DNA of 13,952 nucleotides from an uncultured Bacteroidota bacterium (lineage in GTDB: Bacteria > Bacteroidota > Bacteroidia > Chitinophagales > Chitinophagaceae): contig CAIWHI010000019.1 of NCBI GenBank assembly GCA_903912435.1, forward strand, positions 1-13,952, given 5' to 3'. The stretch's first letter is position 1; each line of letters begins with the position of its first letter. The notes under the pieces are model-generated. The model was not told where the DNA came from. It was given only the letters and a program-made list of their open reading frames with translations, and did not search any database. The position numbers and the translations under genes were made by a program. Below, piece after piece: positions 1 through 8,900 of this stretch.

Positions 1-33
1 TCCCGCGTGCCCCCGTCCCTTGCGCCCGTTTAG

Positions 34-693
34 CTTTTTTGTCGTTGTTTTTCCTTTCTGTTATCGCCGTGGCTTCCCCTAAACAATAACCACATAAAGT
101 ACCACATCGGGAAAGAAGAAAAGAACGGGTTCGCATCCATCTATTTATCAACCCATAAAGTCCAATTCTATGCCTTTTTATTTTTCGCAAAAGAACCTGT
201 ATGTGGCGAAAGCGATATCGTAGAGGGCTCATTAAAGCAATGTGAAAAGGGGAAAATGGAAAAAAGCAAGTACGAACTAAAGCAGCTTATCTTTAACCCA
301 GGGTCAAAAGTAACCGGGGTGCCTTTTATGGGCGATAGAGCATCGATATTTGATGATGAAGAAGCTGTGAAATATGATTTTAAAATAAGCATAGAATCGC
401 ATGATAGCCAGGATTGCTATGTGTTTAGAATCCTCCCTAAGTCGGGGTTTGAACATAAAGTGCTCTATAATGAAATGACCACCTGGTTTCGCAGGTCAGA
501 CTACGGCATTATTGCCCGCGATTATTCCTTATCCTACCATACCCTGGTTTATGATTTTGACGTAAAAATGAAGGTGCGTACCAGGCAGGTAGGGGGCAAA
601 TTACTACCCTATAAGATTGATTATGATGGCAATTGGCATGTATTTATGAAGAATCGGGAAAGGGTGAAGTTCACTTGTGATATTGAGTACTAA
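34..693 (+). CDS. Conserved secreted/hypothetical protein, 5' end missing or frame-broken
   Basis: The only usable start codon in this frame is the ATG at 256, which gives 145 residues. The frame nevertheless stays open upstream to a TAG at 31-33 with no ATG, GTG or TTG. That extension (for example HIKYHIGKEEKNGFASIYLS, then FYAFLFFAKEPVCGESDIVEG) reads like real protein, so the ATG at 256 is probably internal. A second frame over about 24-86 encodes a signal-peptide-like stretch (ARLAFLSLFFLSVIAVAS) and then stops at 87-89. This suggests that signal peptide and body were joined by a frame change near 78-90, or that the 5' end is of poor sequence quality. The C-terminal half is rich in beta-like, aromatic stretches (TTWFRRSDYGIIARDYSLSY, YDFDVKMKV, YDGNWHV). 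It resembles a conserved Bacteroidota family without known function that I recall only loosely. It converges on the esterase gene, with 21 bases between the stops and no hairpin visible there. Confidence 0.6.
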   Translation, partial: LFCRCFSFLLSPWLPLNNNHIKYHIGKEEKNGFASIYLSTHKVQFYAFLFFAKEPVCGESDIVEGSLKQCEKGKMEKSKYELKQLIFNPGSKVTGVPFMGDRASIFDDEEAVKYDFKISIESHDSQDCYVFRILPKSGFEHKVLYNEMTTWFRRSDYGIIARDYSLSYHTLVYDFDVKMKVRTRQVGGKLLPYKIDYDGNWHVFMKNRERVKFTCDIEY

Positions 694-714
694 CCAATCA
701 TCCAAAAAACAATC

Positions 715-1818
715 CTATTTAAACCCCACATTTTCATCAATAAATTTAATCAGGCTTTCGGCATTTTCCCGCTGTTCTTTCTTCTTTGGGTGGCCTGGAG
801 AATTACGATATGGGAAGAAGTGGGTATATATTTTCTTGTCGCCTAGCTGGGCTACTGCTGTTTTAATATATCCCGGCCAGGGGCTACCCTCGGCTGTTGC
901 ATCCATACTACCCAGAGTACAGATAATAGAAGCATTGGGGTACTTATCCCTGATAGAGGAGACAAATTTCTTGTAGGCATCTATTATGCCTCGTTCATTG
1001 GGTGGCTTATTGCCAAACCTGATTTTATATTGTGGAAATTCAGGCTTATTCAATAGCCAATAATCGTTCTGAAATAAATTGATGACTACTATAGATGGAG
1101 TAAACTGGCTAAAATCCCACTTTGAATTCGCATCATATGGGTCCAGATGGTCATAAATCTCAGGCATTATCTCCGGGCTCCAGCTTACCATTATACCTAT
1201 ACCACTGCGTGAAATACAATGAAATTCCGCCCCGTAATGGCGGGCAGTTATCGCTGCGTAGGAATAATAATTATTGTAAAACTTAGATTCCCTTGAGTCT
1301 CCTACCGAATCCTCCAGACTATACCCTGATGTTATGGAATTACCGTAGAACTCAATTTTCCTTAATGGTACTGGTGGCGGTTCCAAAATATGACCATTGT
1401 GATTAATCTCAAAGCCATAAAACCATGTTTTACCTTTCGATATTTCTGTCAGCTTATACAATTGTATAGTATGGTTTGCATCAGGCAGTCCACTTACCAG
1501 CTCATAGTCTCTCTTACCACTATCCGCCTTCAGCTTAGTTATGTTGTTGCTGTCTACAATTACATAATAATAGTTATCCCCCTTTTCATCTTTCAGCACC
1601 GCTTTCACCGAAGTTCCCTTAAAATTCATAGTTACCGATGATCCCGACCAATACATAATAGATGCACCTGAGCCATGCCCTATCCTACCCATATACCTTA
1701 GGCGGGCATTATCAGCAGCTATAGATGGTGACCTTTTCCATGCACATATAGCAAAAACCAGTACCATTAGTGGCACTGATAATAATATTAGTAACCGTTT
1801 TTTCGTAGTGAAATTCAT
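715..1818 (-). CDS. SGNH-hydrolase, CE2-type carbohydrate (acetyl) esterase
   Basis: This 367-residue protein starts with a hydrophobic signal anchor (residues 8-27), so it is probably exported or membrane-tethered. Residues about 40-145 fit the N-terminal jelly-roll domain of carbohydrate esterase family 2, and residues about 153-362 are an SGNH/GDSL hydrolase. The catalytic blocks are visible: GNSIT at 159-163 (nucleophile Ser161), the Gly in ISRSGIG (about 206), QND at 250-252 (Asn251, oxyanion hole) and GHP at 342-344 (His343). The Asp expected three residues before the His is replaced by Ser340. This fits members of the family that work with a Ser-His dyad. The likely reaction is removal of acetyl groups from plant-type polysaccharides; the substrate cannot be read from sequence. 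The gene lies 41 bases downstream of the DUF1569 gene on the same strand, so the two may share a transcript. The fold call is firm; the substrate is inference. Confidence 0.85.
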   Translation of the reverse strand: MNFTTKKRLLILLSVPLMVLVFAICAWKRSPSIAADNARLRYMGRIGHGSGASIMYWSGSSVTMNFKGTSVKAVLKDEKGDNYYYVIVDSNNITKLKADSGKRDYELVSGLPDANHTIQLYKLTEISKGKTWFYGFEINHNGHILEPPPVPLRKIEFYGNSITSGYSLEDSVGDSRESKFYNNYYSYAAITARHYGAEFHCISRSGIGIMVSWSPEIMPEIYDHLDPYDANSKWDFSQFTPSIVVINLFQNDYWLLNKPEFPQYKIRFGNKPPNERGIIDAYKKFVSSIRDKYPNASIICTLGSMDATAEGSPWPGYIKTAVAQLGDKKIYTHFFPYRNSPGHPKKKEQRENAESLIKFIDENVGFK

Positions 1819-1859
1819 CTGTAAATCGAACTTTGTGCTAATGTACTATTCCGGAATGG

Positions 1860-2309
1860 TTAGGCTCCAAACTGCGAAAGGTGGTGATCCAAATGCCGGT
1901 AGGTTAACTGATACCATTGGTCTGCAGTTATAACACCGAAAAACGGATGTACCGTCTTAATTATATCATCAGGGCTTGTTTTGGTGAAACGATTTATCTG
2001 AGCCAATAATCTTTCCTTTTCCTGGTCAAATATTTTCGGGTCAGTAACTACAAAGGATGGAGCTGTAGGTAGGCTGCGCCTCCATGGCTTAGGCCCCAAA
2101 GTAGCCTTTAGGGCCATTTTACCAAATAGCCTCCCCATGAGTAGTTGTTTCAGTTTAGTATCGCCAAGAGTAGTTTCTAATGCTATAGCACAATGAGCCA
2201 ACATCTGCGATACCGTCATTTTCCCCCACAGCGCTTTTGAATCAGGTTTTAATTGGTTAATACGGCCTACTATTTCTTTTACTGTACTTTCTTCGTTAAA
2301 ATTTTTCAT
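1860..2309 (-). CDS. DUF1569 / DinB-like four-helix protein
   Basis: With the ATG at 2309 the protein has 149 residues. A TTG 18 bases upstream (2327) is also in frame, but it lies inside a promoter-like TATATTTG box, so the ATG is preferred. The sequence fits DUF1569, a branch of the DinB/YfiT-like metalloprotein fold. It has an N-terminal WGKM-SQMLAHC segment with His39 and a C-terminal HPFFG...YRHLDHHLSQFG segment with His139, His142 and His143. Three of these histidines are where DinB-type proteins bind a divalent metal. Members are small cytoplasmic proteins; some DinB relatives are thiol-dependent transferases, but no reaction can be assigned here. It is the first gene of a possible two-gene minus-strand unit with the esterase and is divergent from the BI-1 gene. 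Confidence 0.85.
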   Translation of the reverse strand: MKNFNEESTVKEIVGRINQLKPDSKALWGKMTVSQMLAHCAIALETTLGDTKLKQLLMGRLFGKMALKATLGPKPWRRSLPTAPSFVVTDPKIFDQEKERLLAQINRFTKTSPDDIIKTVHPFFGVITADQWYQLTYRHLDHHLSQFGA

Positions 2310-2324
2310 GCAAATAAGTTTTGT

Positions 2325-2332
2325 CAAATATA
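2325..2332 (-). promoter_or_regulatory. Possible -7 box (TATATTTG) for the DUF1569 gene
   Basis: Read on the minus strand, this is TATATTTG, an exact match to the Bacteroidota -7 consensus TAnnTTTG. It lies 15 bases upstream of the ATG at 2309. The upstream partner is weak: a TTG sits about 15 bases further up rather than a TTTG at about 19. If used, the leader would be only a few bases long. This would exclude the in-frame TTG at 2327 as the start. Confidence 0.4.
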
Positions 2333-2452
2333 CAGATTACTCTATAACAATCGCCAACGTGTACAGATTTGTTAAAAAGCTAACAATACGCTACTTTCAC
2401 ATTCTATTTTGTAACTTTTGTGTAATTTTACCTCATTAACAGACAAACTATT

Positions 2453-3211
2453 ATGAATCAGTTCAATCAACAGGATTTCACAAACTACACTGTAGTAGAC
2501 AGCAGACAAGCCTCTGCTACAGGTGCTGTATCGCGCAGATTTATGTCCAGCGTATTTACCTGGATGTTTTTTGCATTGGGTGTTTCGGCTGTCTTTGCAC
2601 TTTTATTTTATAACAATCTATCATTGACACAGTACCTTTTTAATGAAGCTGGTACTGGTCTTAATGGTCTAGGGTATGCAGTAATGTTTGCTCCTCTTGG
2701 TTTTGTAATGCTAATGTCATTTGGGTTCCAGAGATTAACAGTACCTCTTATGATTGCCTTATTCCTCGCCTATTCAGCAATCAATGGAATTAGTTTTAGT
2801 TTTATTATCCATAGGTACTCACCTGGTTCTATTATTGGTTGCTTTGCTACTTCATCGGTTATGTTTGGCGTTATGGCTGTAATGGGTTATACCACCGATA
2901 AAGACCTTACTTCATTTGGTTCTTTACTGATGATGGGTGTTGTGGGTATTGTAATAGCTATGATGGTAAATATGTTCCTGCATAGTGATGGTTTGGGTTA
3001 CCTCATCAGCATTATTGGTGTAGCCGTATTTACGGGTCTTACTGCATATGATGTGCAGAAACTAAAACGTATTGGTGCCGGTATAGAATACGAAGGCATC
3101 TCGGCCAATGACACTAAGAAACAAGCTTTGCTTGGTGCACTTTCTCTCTACCTCGATTTCGTTAACCTGTTCCTGATGTTGCTTAGGTTATTCGGTAACA
3201 GGAGAAACTAA
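2453..3211 (+). CDS. Bax inhibitor-1 / YccA family membrane protein
   Basis: This 252-residue integral membrane protein has a polar N-terminus of about 30 residues. Hydrophobic segments follow at about 32-54, 73-90, 97-118, 126-146, 155-175, 181-199 and 226-247. The arrangement, the YTTDKDLTSFG loop, the TAYDVQKLK motif after segment six (Asp200) and the ending SLYLDFVNLFLMLLRLFG are those of bacterial BI-1/YccA (UPF0005) proteins. Family members are pH- or calcium-sensitive leak channels or protease-interacting proteins in the inner membrane; the exact role here is unknown. The gene is monocistronic: divergent from the DUF1569 gene and followed after 15 bases by a strong hairpin terminator. 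A TAACTTTTG stretch at 2412-2420 resembles a -7 box but has one extra base and no good upstream partner. Confidence 0.93.
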   Translation: MNQFNQQDFTNYTVVDSRQASATGAVSRRFMSSVFTWMFFALGVSAVFALLFYNNLSLTQYLFNEAGTGLNGLGYAVMFAPLGFVMLMSFGFQRLTVPLMIALFLAYSAINGISFSFIIHRYSPGSIIGCFATSSVMFGVMAVMGYTTDKDLTSFGSLLMMGVVGIVIAMMVNMFLHSDGLGYLISIIGVAVFTGLTAYDVQKLKRIGAGIEYEGISANDTKKQALLGALSLYLDFVNLFLMLLRLFGNRRN

Positions 3212-3226
3212 TCTTACCAATTAAAA

Positions 3227-3272
3227 AAACGCAAAACAGGCTATTCCGGAAAGGATAGCCTGTTTTGCGTTT
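3227..3272 (+). terminator. 18-bp perfect hairpin terminator after the BI-1 gene
   Basis: Arms 3227-3244 and 3255-3272 are perfect reverse complements (AAACGCAAAACAGGCTAT on the left), separated by a 10-base loop. On the plus strand the right arm ends TTTTGCGTTT without a long T run. On the minus strand the hairpin is followed by a run of seven T (from the A run at 3223-3229), so it could stop transcription in both directions. It begins 15 bases after the BI-1 stop codon. Confidence 0.85.
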
Positions 3273-3409
3273 CGGGAGGTGACAAGCCTAATAAATATAA
3301 TGAAAAACGCATCCAAACACCCATCACTTTTTAACATTATCTGGCCAGGATGCTAAATAATTATAACAAACTTTTACACAAAATAAACCTATGTAATAAA
3401 ACTATTGCT

Positions 3410-3440
3410 TTTGAGTGTGATAGGGTTATTCCTATCTTTG
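3410..3440 (+). promoter_or_regulatory. Bacteroidota-type promoter of the envelope operon
   Basis: TTTG at 3410-3413, a 19-base spacer, then TATCTTTG at 3433-3440. This matches the -33/-7 consensus TTTG...TAnnTTTG of the Bacteroidota housekeeping sigma factor exactly. It is the only good promoter found upstream of the four-gene run. The HU gene at the other end of the window has the same spacing. Confidence 0.7.
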
Positions 3441-3470
3441 TCGGAATAAACTGGGCTTATTTTCATTATC

Positions 3471-3533
3471 CTAGAGTAAGAATTTCGTGAAATTCTAGCT
3501 TGCCAAATGGGCAATTGCAATTTCATCTGAAAT
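3471..3533 (+). promoter_or_regulatory. Dyad and alternating hairpin arms in the operon leader
   Basis: GAATTTC-GT-GAAATTC at 3480-3495 is a perfect 7-bp dyad. It is flanked by CTAGA (3471-3475) and TCTAG (3494-3498), which can pair as well. The GAAATT arm (3489-3494) can alternatively pair with AATTTC at 3519-3524, enclosing a TTGCC/GGCAA hairpin (3500-3514). ATTTC at 3520-3524 can in turn pair with GAAAT at 3529-3533. The element lies about 25-85 bases into the inferred transcript. It could be a protein-binding operator or an RNA switch. The arms are short and AT-rich, so chance is possible. Confidence 0.4.
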
Positions 3534-3596
3534 GACTCTATTTATCGGAAATGAAAAGGATTCAGAAACCGCTAAAATTGAAATAAATAATTATTT

Positions 3597-5927
3597 ATGC
3601 TTAAACGTTTAAGCCTCACAGCTACCTTATTATTCCTTATTTCCTGCCTGGCCCTGGCCCAAAATCATCATGGAACCATTAAGGGTTTCGTATATGATAA
3701 AAAAACAGGCGAACCTATGATATATACCACAGTAGCGGTAGTAAATGCAAATACAGGTGTGCAAACTGATATCAACGGTTATTTCTCACTAACTCTTGCT
3801 GCTGGTAGCTATACTCTTAAAACTACAGCACTAGGTTACGACTCAAGTGCAATAACCGTAAATCTACTGCCAGATGCTACAGTTACTAAAAACATATACC
3901 TCACACAAAATTTAGTAACCCTCAAAACAGTTGAAGTAACCTCACATAAAACCGAAAAAGTAACCCGTATTGGTACCGGGGTAACCACCATTTCACCCAG
4001 GGAATTAAAATTATTACCTAGTGCCGGTGGCGAACCCGACCTTGCTCAATATCTTCAAGTAATACCTGGCGTGGTATTTACAGGCGACCAGGGCGGCCAA
4101 TTGTATATCCGCGGTGGTTCTCCGGCACAAACTGGTATATATCTCGATGGTATAACTATCTATAACCCATTCCACTCTATAGGCTTATTCTCGGTTTTCG
4201 AAACTGAAGCCATCCGTAATGTGGATGTTTATACTGCCGGTTTTAATGCCCAGTATGGCAACCGCACATCTGCTATTGTTGATATCCATACCAAGGATGG
4301 TAATAAAAATGATTATGGTGGCATTATCTCTACCTCGCCAATTATGACACGTTTCCTGCTTGATGGTCCAATTATCAAACCCAAAACAGAAGACGGTGCC
4401 GGTGTGACCTTCCTGGTTACTGCAAAAAGCAGCTATCTCGATGCAACTTCAAAAAGCCTTTATGGTGGTTTTGGCGAACCTTTCAGCAGCGGCCTGCCCT
4501 ACCAATTTACTGATGCCTATGGCAAGGTAACCTTTAGTGCCAATAATGGTAGTAAGTTGAATCTTTTTGGTTTTAACTTCGATGACCGTGCCAATCTTCA
4601 AAATGATACTACACATGAGAACATAGCTGATTATCGCTGGCATTCTAATGGTTTTGGTGGTTCTTTTGTGGTATCTCCGGGTTCTTCCTCTGCTTTGATA
4701 GATGGTAAGTTTGCCATCTCTAATTACAATATTTCTCTCAACCAGATAAATGTACCTTCCGATACTATGCCAAGAACCAGCTCAATAAACGGGTTTGAAG
4801 CTGCTATTAATATTACTAACTTTCTGCCAAACTATAGCCAGTTTAAATATGGTATAGAGGTAAACGGCCTCCATACTGCATTGAATTACCAGGGTGCAAC
4901 AGGTGTTACTACCACCGAAAACAGAGAAAGTACTATGGCTGGTATTTACCTGATGTATCGTCAGAATTTCAATAGCAAATTCATTTTCGAGCCCAGCGTA
5001 CGCGTTCAGTATTACTCAGAATTGAATAAAGTTTCTTTCGAGCCACGTGTGGGTGTTAAGTACAACTTAAATGATGAAATACGGTTGAAGGGTGCTGCTG
5101 GTATCTACTCTCAAAACATTATCAGTACAAAATCAGACCAGGATATCGTCAACCTGTTTACCGGTTTCCTGCTTAGCCCTGACCAAAACATTAAGGATGC
5201 TAATGGAAATGCAGTAAATGTAAACCTTCAGACTGCTTATCACCTTGTAGGTGGTATAGAAGTAGATGTTGAGAAGGTTGAATTCAACCTTGAGCCTTGG
5301 GTAAAATACTTCGGGCAGGTAGATGAAATGAACAGGAACAAATTGTTTGCCAGTCAACCCGACTTTATTGCAGCATCAGGTCTTGCCAAGGGCCTTGACC
5401 TTTCGGCTAAGTACAGCACATCAAGGGTTTACCTTTGGGGAGCCATGGGTTACCAAAGTGTTGAATATACCAGTATAGATGGCAAAGGCAATAAGCAAAC
5501 CTACCCTACCCCATTCGATACCCGTTTCAATGCCAATGCAGTAGCATCTTACACAGCGGGCAAAAAGAAAGATTGGGAATTTTCAGGCAGGTTCAATATC
5601 CACTCCCCATTTCCTTTTACACAAACCCAGGGATTCAACGAAAATATCGGTATGACTACCCTTACCGGTAGCTCCCTCTCCAACAATGGAAGTATGAATA
5701 TCATTTATGCAGATGCCATTAATGGAGGCCGGTTATCGTGGTACCATCGTTTAGATGTAAGTGTGAAAAAGCGTTTCAAGACAAGTAAAAAGACTAATTT
5801 AGATGCTACATTCTCTATCATAAATGTTTATGACCGCAATAATATATTCTACGTTAACCGTATTACTAATGTAAGAATTTATCAGTTGCCACTGTTCCCC
5901 AGCGTAAATGTTACCTGGAACTTTTAA
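3597..5927 (+). CDS. TonB-dependent receptor with N-terminal carboxypeptidase-regulatory-like domain
   Basis: This 776-residue outer-membrane transporter, normal for the family, starts with a signal peptide (MLKRLSLTATLLFLISCLALAQ) cut most likely after ALA-Q. A lipobox-like LISC inside it is probably not used, since receptors of this type are not lipoproteins. Residues about 27-105 form a CarboxypepD_reg-like beta-sandwich (GTIKGFVYDKKTGEPMIYTT). Residues about 130-235 are the plug, with the typical YLQVIPGV, LYIRGGSPAQTGIYLDG and NAQYGNRTSAIVDI motifs. The rest is a 22-strand-type barrel ending in the Phe-terminated NVTWNF signal. The family imports large substrates using TonB energy; no substrate can be read here and no SusD partner is nearby. 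It is the first gene of the envelope run, with a consensus promoter and a structured leader upstream. The next gene starts 8 bases after its stop codon. Confidence 0.93.
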   Translation: MLKRLSLTATLLFLISCLALAQNHHGTIKGFVYDKKTGEPMIYTTVAVVNANTGVQTDINGYFSLTLAAGSYTLKTTALGYDSSAITVNLLPDATVTKNIYLTQNLVTLKTVEVTSHKTEKVTRIGTGVTTISPRELKLLPSAGGEPDLAQYLQVIPGVVFTGDQGGQLYIRGGSPAQTGIYLDGITIYNPFHSIGLFSVFETEAIRNVDVYTAGFNAQYGNRTSAIVDIHTKDGNKNDYGGIISTSPIMTRFLLDGPIIKPKTEDGAGVTFLVTAKSSYLDATSKSLYGGFGEPFSSGLPYQFTDAYGKVTFSANNGSKLNLFGFNFDDRANLQNDTTHENIADYRWHSNGFGGSFVVSPGSSSALIDGKFAISNYNISLNQINVPSDTMPRTSSINGFEAAINITNFLPNYSQFKYGIEVNGLHTALNYQGATGVTTTENRESTMAGIYLMYRQNFNSKFIFEPSVRVQYYSELNKVSFEPRVGVKYNLNDEIRLKGAAGIYSQNIISTKSDQDIVNLFTGFLLSPDQNIKDANGNAVNVNLQTAYHLVGGIEVDVEKVEFNLEPWVKYFGQVDEMNRNKLFASQPDFIAASGLAKGLDLSAKYSTSRVYLWGAMGYQSVEYTSIDGKGNKQTYPTPFDTRFNANAVASYTAGKKKDWEFSGRFNIHSPFPFTQTQGFNENIGMTTLTGSSLSNNGSMNIIYADAINGGRLSWYHRLDVSVKKRFKTSKKTNLDATFSIINVYDRNNIFYVNRITNVRIYQLPLFPSVNVTWNF

Positions 5928-5935
5928 TGAAATAA

Positions 5936-8900
5936 ATGATGCTGAAACACAAAAGGATGCCCATTTCCCCCATGGCAATATTGGCAATAATAATGCTACG
6001 GGGATTGGTATGTTGGGGCCAGGTACTACCGCCTGATCAGGCTCGCAACAGAGACCTTGCATTAATAAAAGAACAGTATACCCAGAAACATTATGCACTT
6101 GCTGCCACCAGTGCCAGGCTTTACCTCAATGGAGATGCCAATTCCGGCGAACCAGACAATACTATATGGAAGGAGGAAGCTCGTTACTTTCTGGTGCTAT
6201 CCGGCCTGAAAACTGATGAAAACGGTTGTGCAGAGGCCGCTAGAAAGGAAATGGGTATTACTACCAACCCCAACTATAGCCAAAGAATATCATTTACACT
6301 TGCCCAATACTATTTCAGGCATAATGAACTGACCAATGCAATACCGCTTTATGAGTCGGCAGGAATGAATAATCTGGACAATACCGAAATTTCAGATGCT
6401 AAATTCGAATTGGCATATTGTTATTTCAATAACCAGGAATTCGACAAAGCTGAGCCACTTTTACAATCCATCAGAGAAATAAAGGAAGGTAAATATTATA
6501 AAGAAGGCAATTATTATTATGGTCTGCTTGCCTACAACCAGAATAAGTATAAGGAAGCTTTAAAAAGTTTTAACCGTATTAAAGACCAGAAAGAGTATAA
6601 GTCTATTGTCCCCTACTATATTGCAGAAATCTATTATTTCATGGGCGCAAGGGAAAATGCACTTAAGTATGCCGACACCCTTATTACCCGCACAGATAAG
6701 TCGTTTTACGATAATGAACTACACTTACTTGCTGCGCAATGCTTGTTCGAAACGCAACATTATACCGAGGCCAGACCCTATTTTGACTATTATTACAGCC
6801 ATGCCGATAAAATAAGGAAACAAGACCTTTACGAAATTGCCTATTGCGATTACAAAACCAATGAATGGAAGAATGCAATAGAAAAATTTAAGATGCTAAG
6901 TAATGCCCACGATTCATTGGGGCAAACATCAATGTATCTGCTAGGTGACTGCTATCTGAAAACAGGCGACAAGGCCAGTGCACGCTCGGCATTTAGTATA
7001 TGTGCCGAGATGACCTTTAATGAGGCCCAACAAGAAGCATCTATGGCACTTTATGCCAAAACCAGCTACGAAACAGGTAATAACGATGATGCATTAAGGG
7101 CATTCTATGGTTTAATTAAGACTTTCCCTCATACTCATTTTAAGGACGAAGCCAATACCCTTATTTCTGATCTATTGCTGAAAACCAACAAATTTGAGGA
7201 TGCCTTAAAACACCTCAATGAAGTAAAGAAAAAGGATGATAATTATAAACTTGTATATCAAAAGGCCACATTTTGCTATGCTGTACAGAAATACAGAGAT
7301 GGTGATTTAGCATCAGCAGCAAAATATTTTAATAGCTCAAGCCAAAATCCGGTAAATCCTGACTATGAAGCCGCAGCCCTTTTCTGGAAAGGAGAAATTG
7401 CCTATCATCAACATCAATACACTGAGGTGATTACCTATACCCAGGATTATCTGAATAAAAAAGGCAAAAATAAGGCTGTGGAAAACATTAGTCCGCTGGC
7501 AACTTTACAACATGCTTACCTCAACATGGGCTATGCGGCTATGGAAATGCAGAATTTCGCTGCAGCCCAAAGCTATTTCAACCATGCTCAGCAGGAAGGT
7601 GGCAATGATAAATTCTCTGGTGAAATAGCCCAATTGAAGGAAGCAGACGCGGTTTTTATGCAGAAAAATTATTCGCGTGCCATCGTTCTTTACGATAAAA
7701 TAATTGTTGCCGATAGTGTAAATGCAGATTATGCCCGCTATCAAAAAAGTATCCTTTTAGGCTTACTGGGCAAAAATAATGAGAAAGTTACTGTACTTAA
7801 ATCACTTGTATTTGCAGTACCACCATCGGCCTATGCCAATTATGCACGTTACGAACTGGCCATCACCTCTATTGAATCTGATAAGTATAATGATGCACTT
7901 AGCTACCTTAGATTTTTAACCGACTCCATAACAGATAAGAGTTTTGCACCTAAATCGTGGATGAAGACAGGTTTTATTTATCAGCAGCAGAATGACAATG
8001 TAATGGCTATCGAATCTTATAAGCATATAGTCATAGATTATCCCGGCTCAGAAGATAGGCTACCTGCACTCGATGCATTGAAAAGCCTATATATTCAGAG
8101 CAACCAACCCGCAGCTTATACCCAAATGCTAAAGGAAAACAACCTTCCATCAGCAGATAGCAGTTCTGTTGATTCAACCTACTATGCAGCGGCTGAAACA
8201 CAGTTTGCCGGGGGTAAATACGGTGATGCCCGCTATGCTTTTACCAATTACCTGGACCAATATCCTCATGGCATTTTCTCTGTAAAGGCCCATTATTACC
8301 GAGCAGAATGCGCCTTACAACTAAAAAAATATAAAGAAGCCCGTGATGATTATGATTATGCCCTTGCAGGCCCCTGGAATGAATTTGTAGAAAATAGTTC
8401 GCGCCGGGCGGCCAAACTTGCTTTTGATGAAAAAGACTATGCTGCAGCTTATAATTATTACCTGCGCCTGAGGAATAATACCAATAGCAACCAACTTACC
8501 GAACTCGCCTGGGCCGGATTAATGAAGAGTGGATACAATTCAGGCAAGTTTACAGAGGCTGGCAGGTACTCCGATTCCTTATTGTGTATGTCTGGCCCAT
8601 CCGTGGAAACTATTGGTGATGCACTGTATTATAAAGCAAAAACCCTGCAACAGGCCGATAGTGCTGATGCTGCTATAAAAATGTACAAACAACTAGCCAA
8701 TAATCGTAATGATGAAATTGGCGCAGAATCAAGGTACCAAATAGCGCAATTGCTCTATACCCAGAATAAGTTGAAAGAATCGGAAGATGCTGCTAACGAA
8801 ACTATTCATCTCTCATCAGGCTACGAAACTTGGGTAGGTAAGTCCTACATATTGTTGGCTGATGTGCTTGTAAAAGAGAAAGATTACTTTAATGCCAAAG

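Larger units (their letters stand above)
3273..3596 (+). other. Gene-free 324-base upstream region of the TonB-receptor operon
   Basis: No credible gene is present. The first about 135 bases are AT-rich with nothing recognisable except a spurious 18-codon reading frame at 3300-3356. The rest holds a consensus promoter (3410-3440), an inferred start of transcription near 3446-3448, and a leader of about 150 bases with a dyad and alternating hairpin arms (3471-3533). An A/T-rich stretch then leads to the ATG at 3597, without a Shine-Dalgarno site. Confidence 0.7.

Noticed and set aside
2310..2327. In-frame TTG start giving a six-residue longer DUF1569 protein
   Set aside because: The TTG lies within a TATATTTG promoter-like box, and the family usually begins at the ATG chosen here.
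3300..3356. Short reading frame of 18 codons (MKNASKHPSLFNIIWPGC)
   Set aside because: It has no supporting start context or family resemblance and sits in AT-rich intergenic DNA upstream of the promoter; it is probably chance.
3612..3665. Lipobox-like LISC in the TonB-receptor signal peptide
   Set aside because: TonB receptors are barrels and not lipoproteins; a standard ALA-Q cleavage site follows directly.
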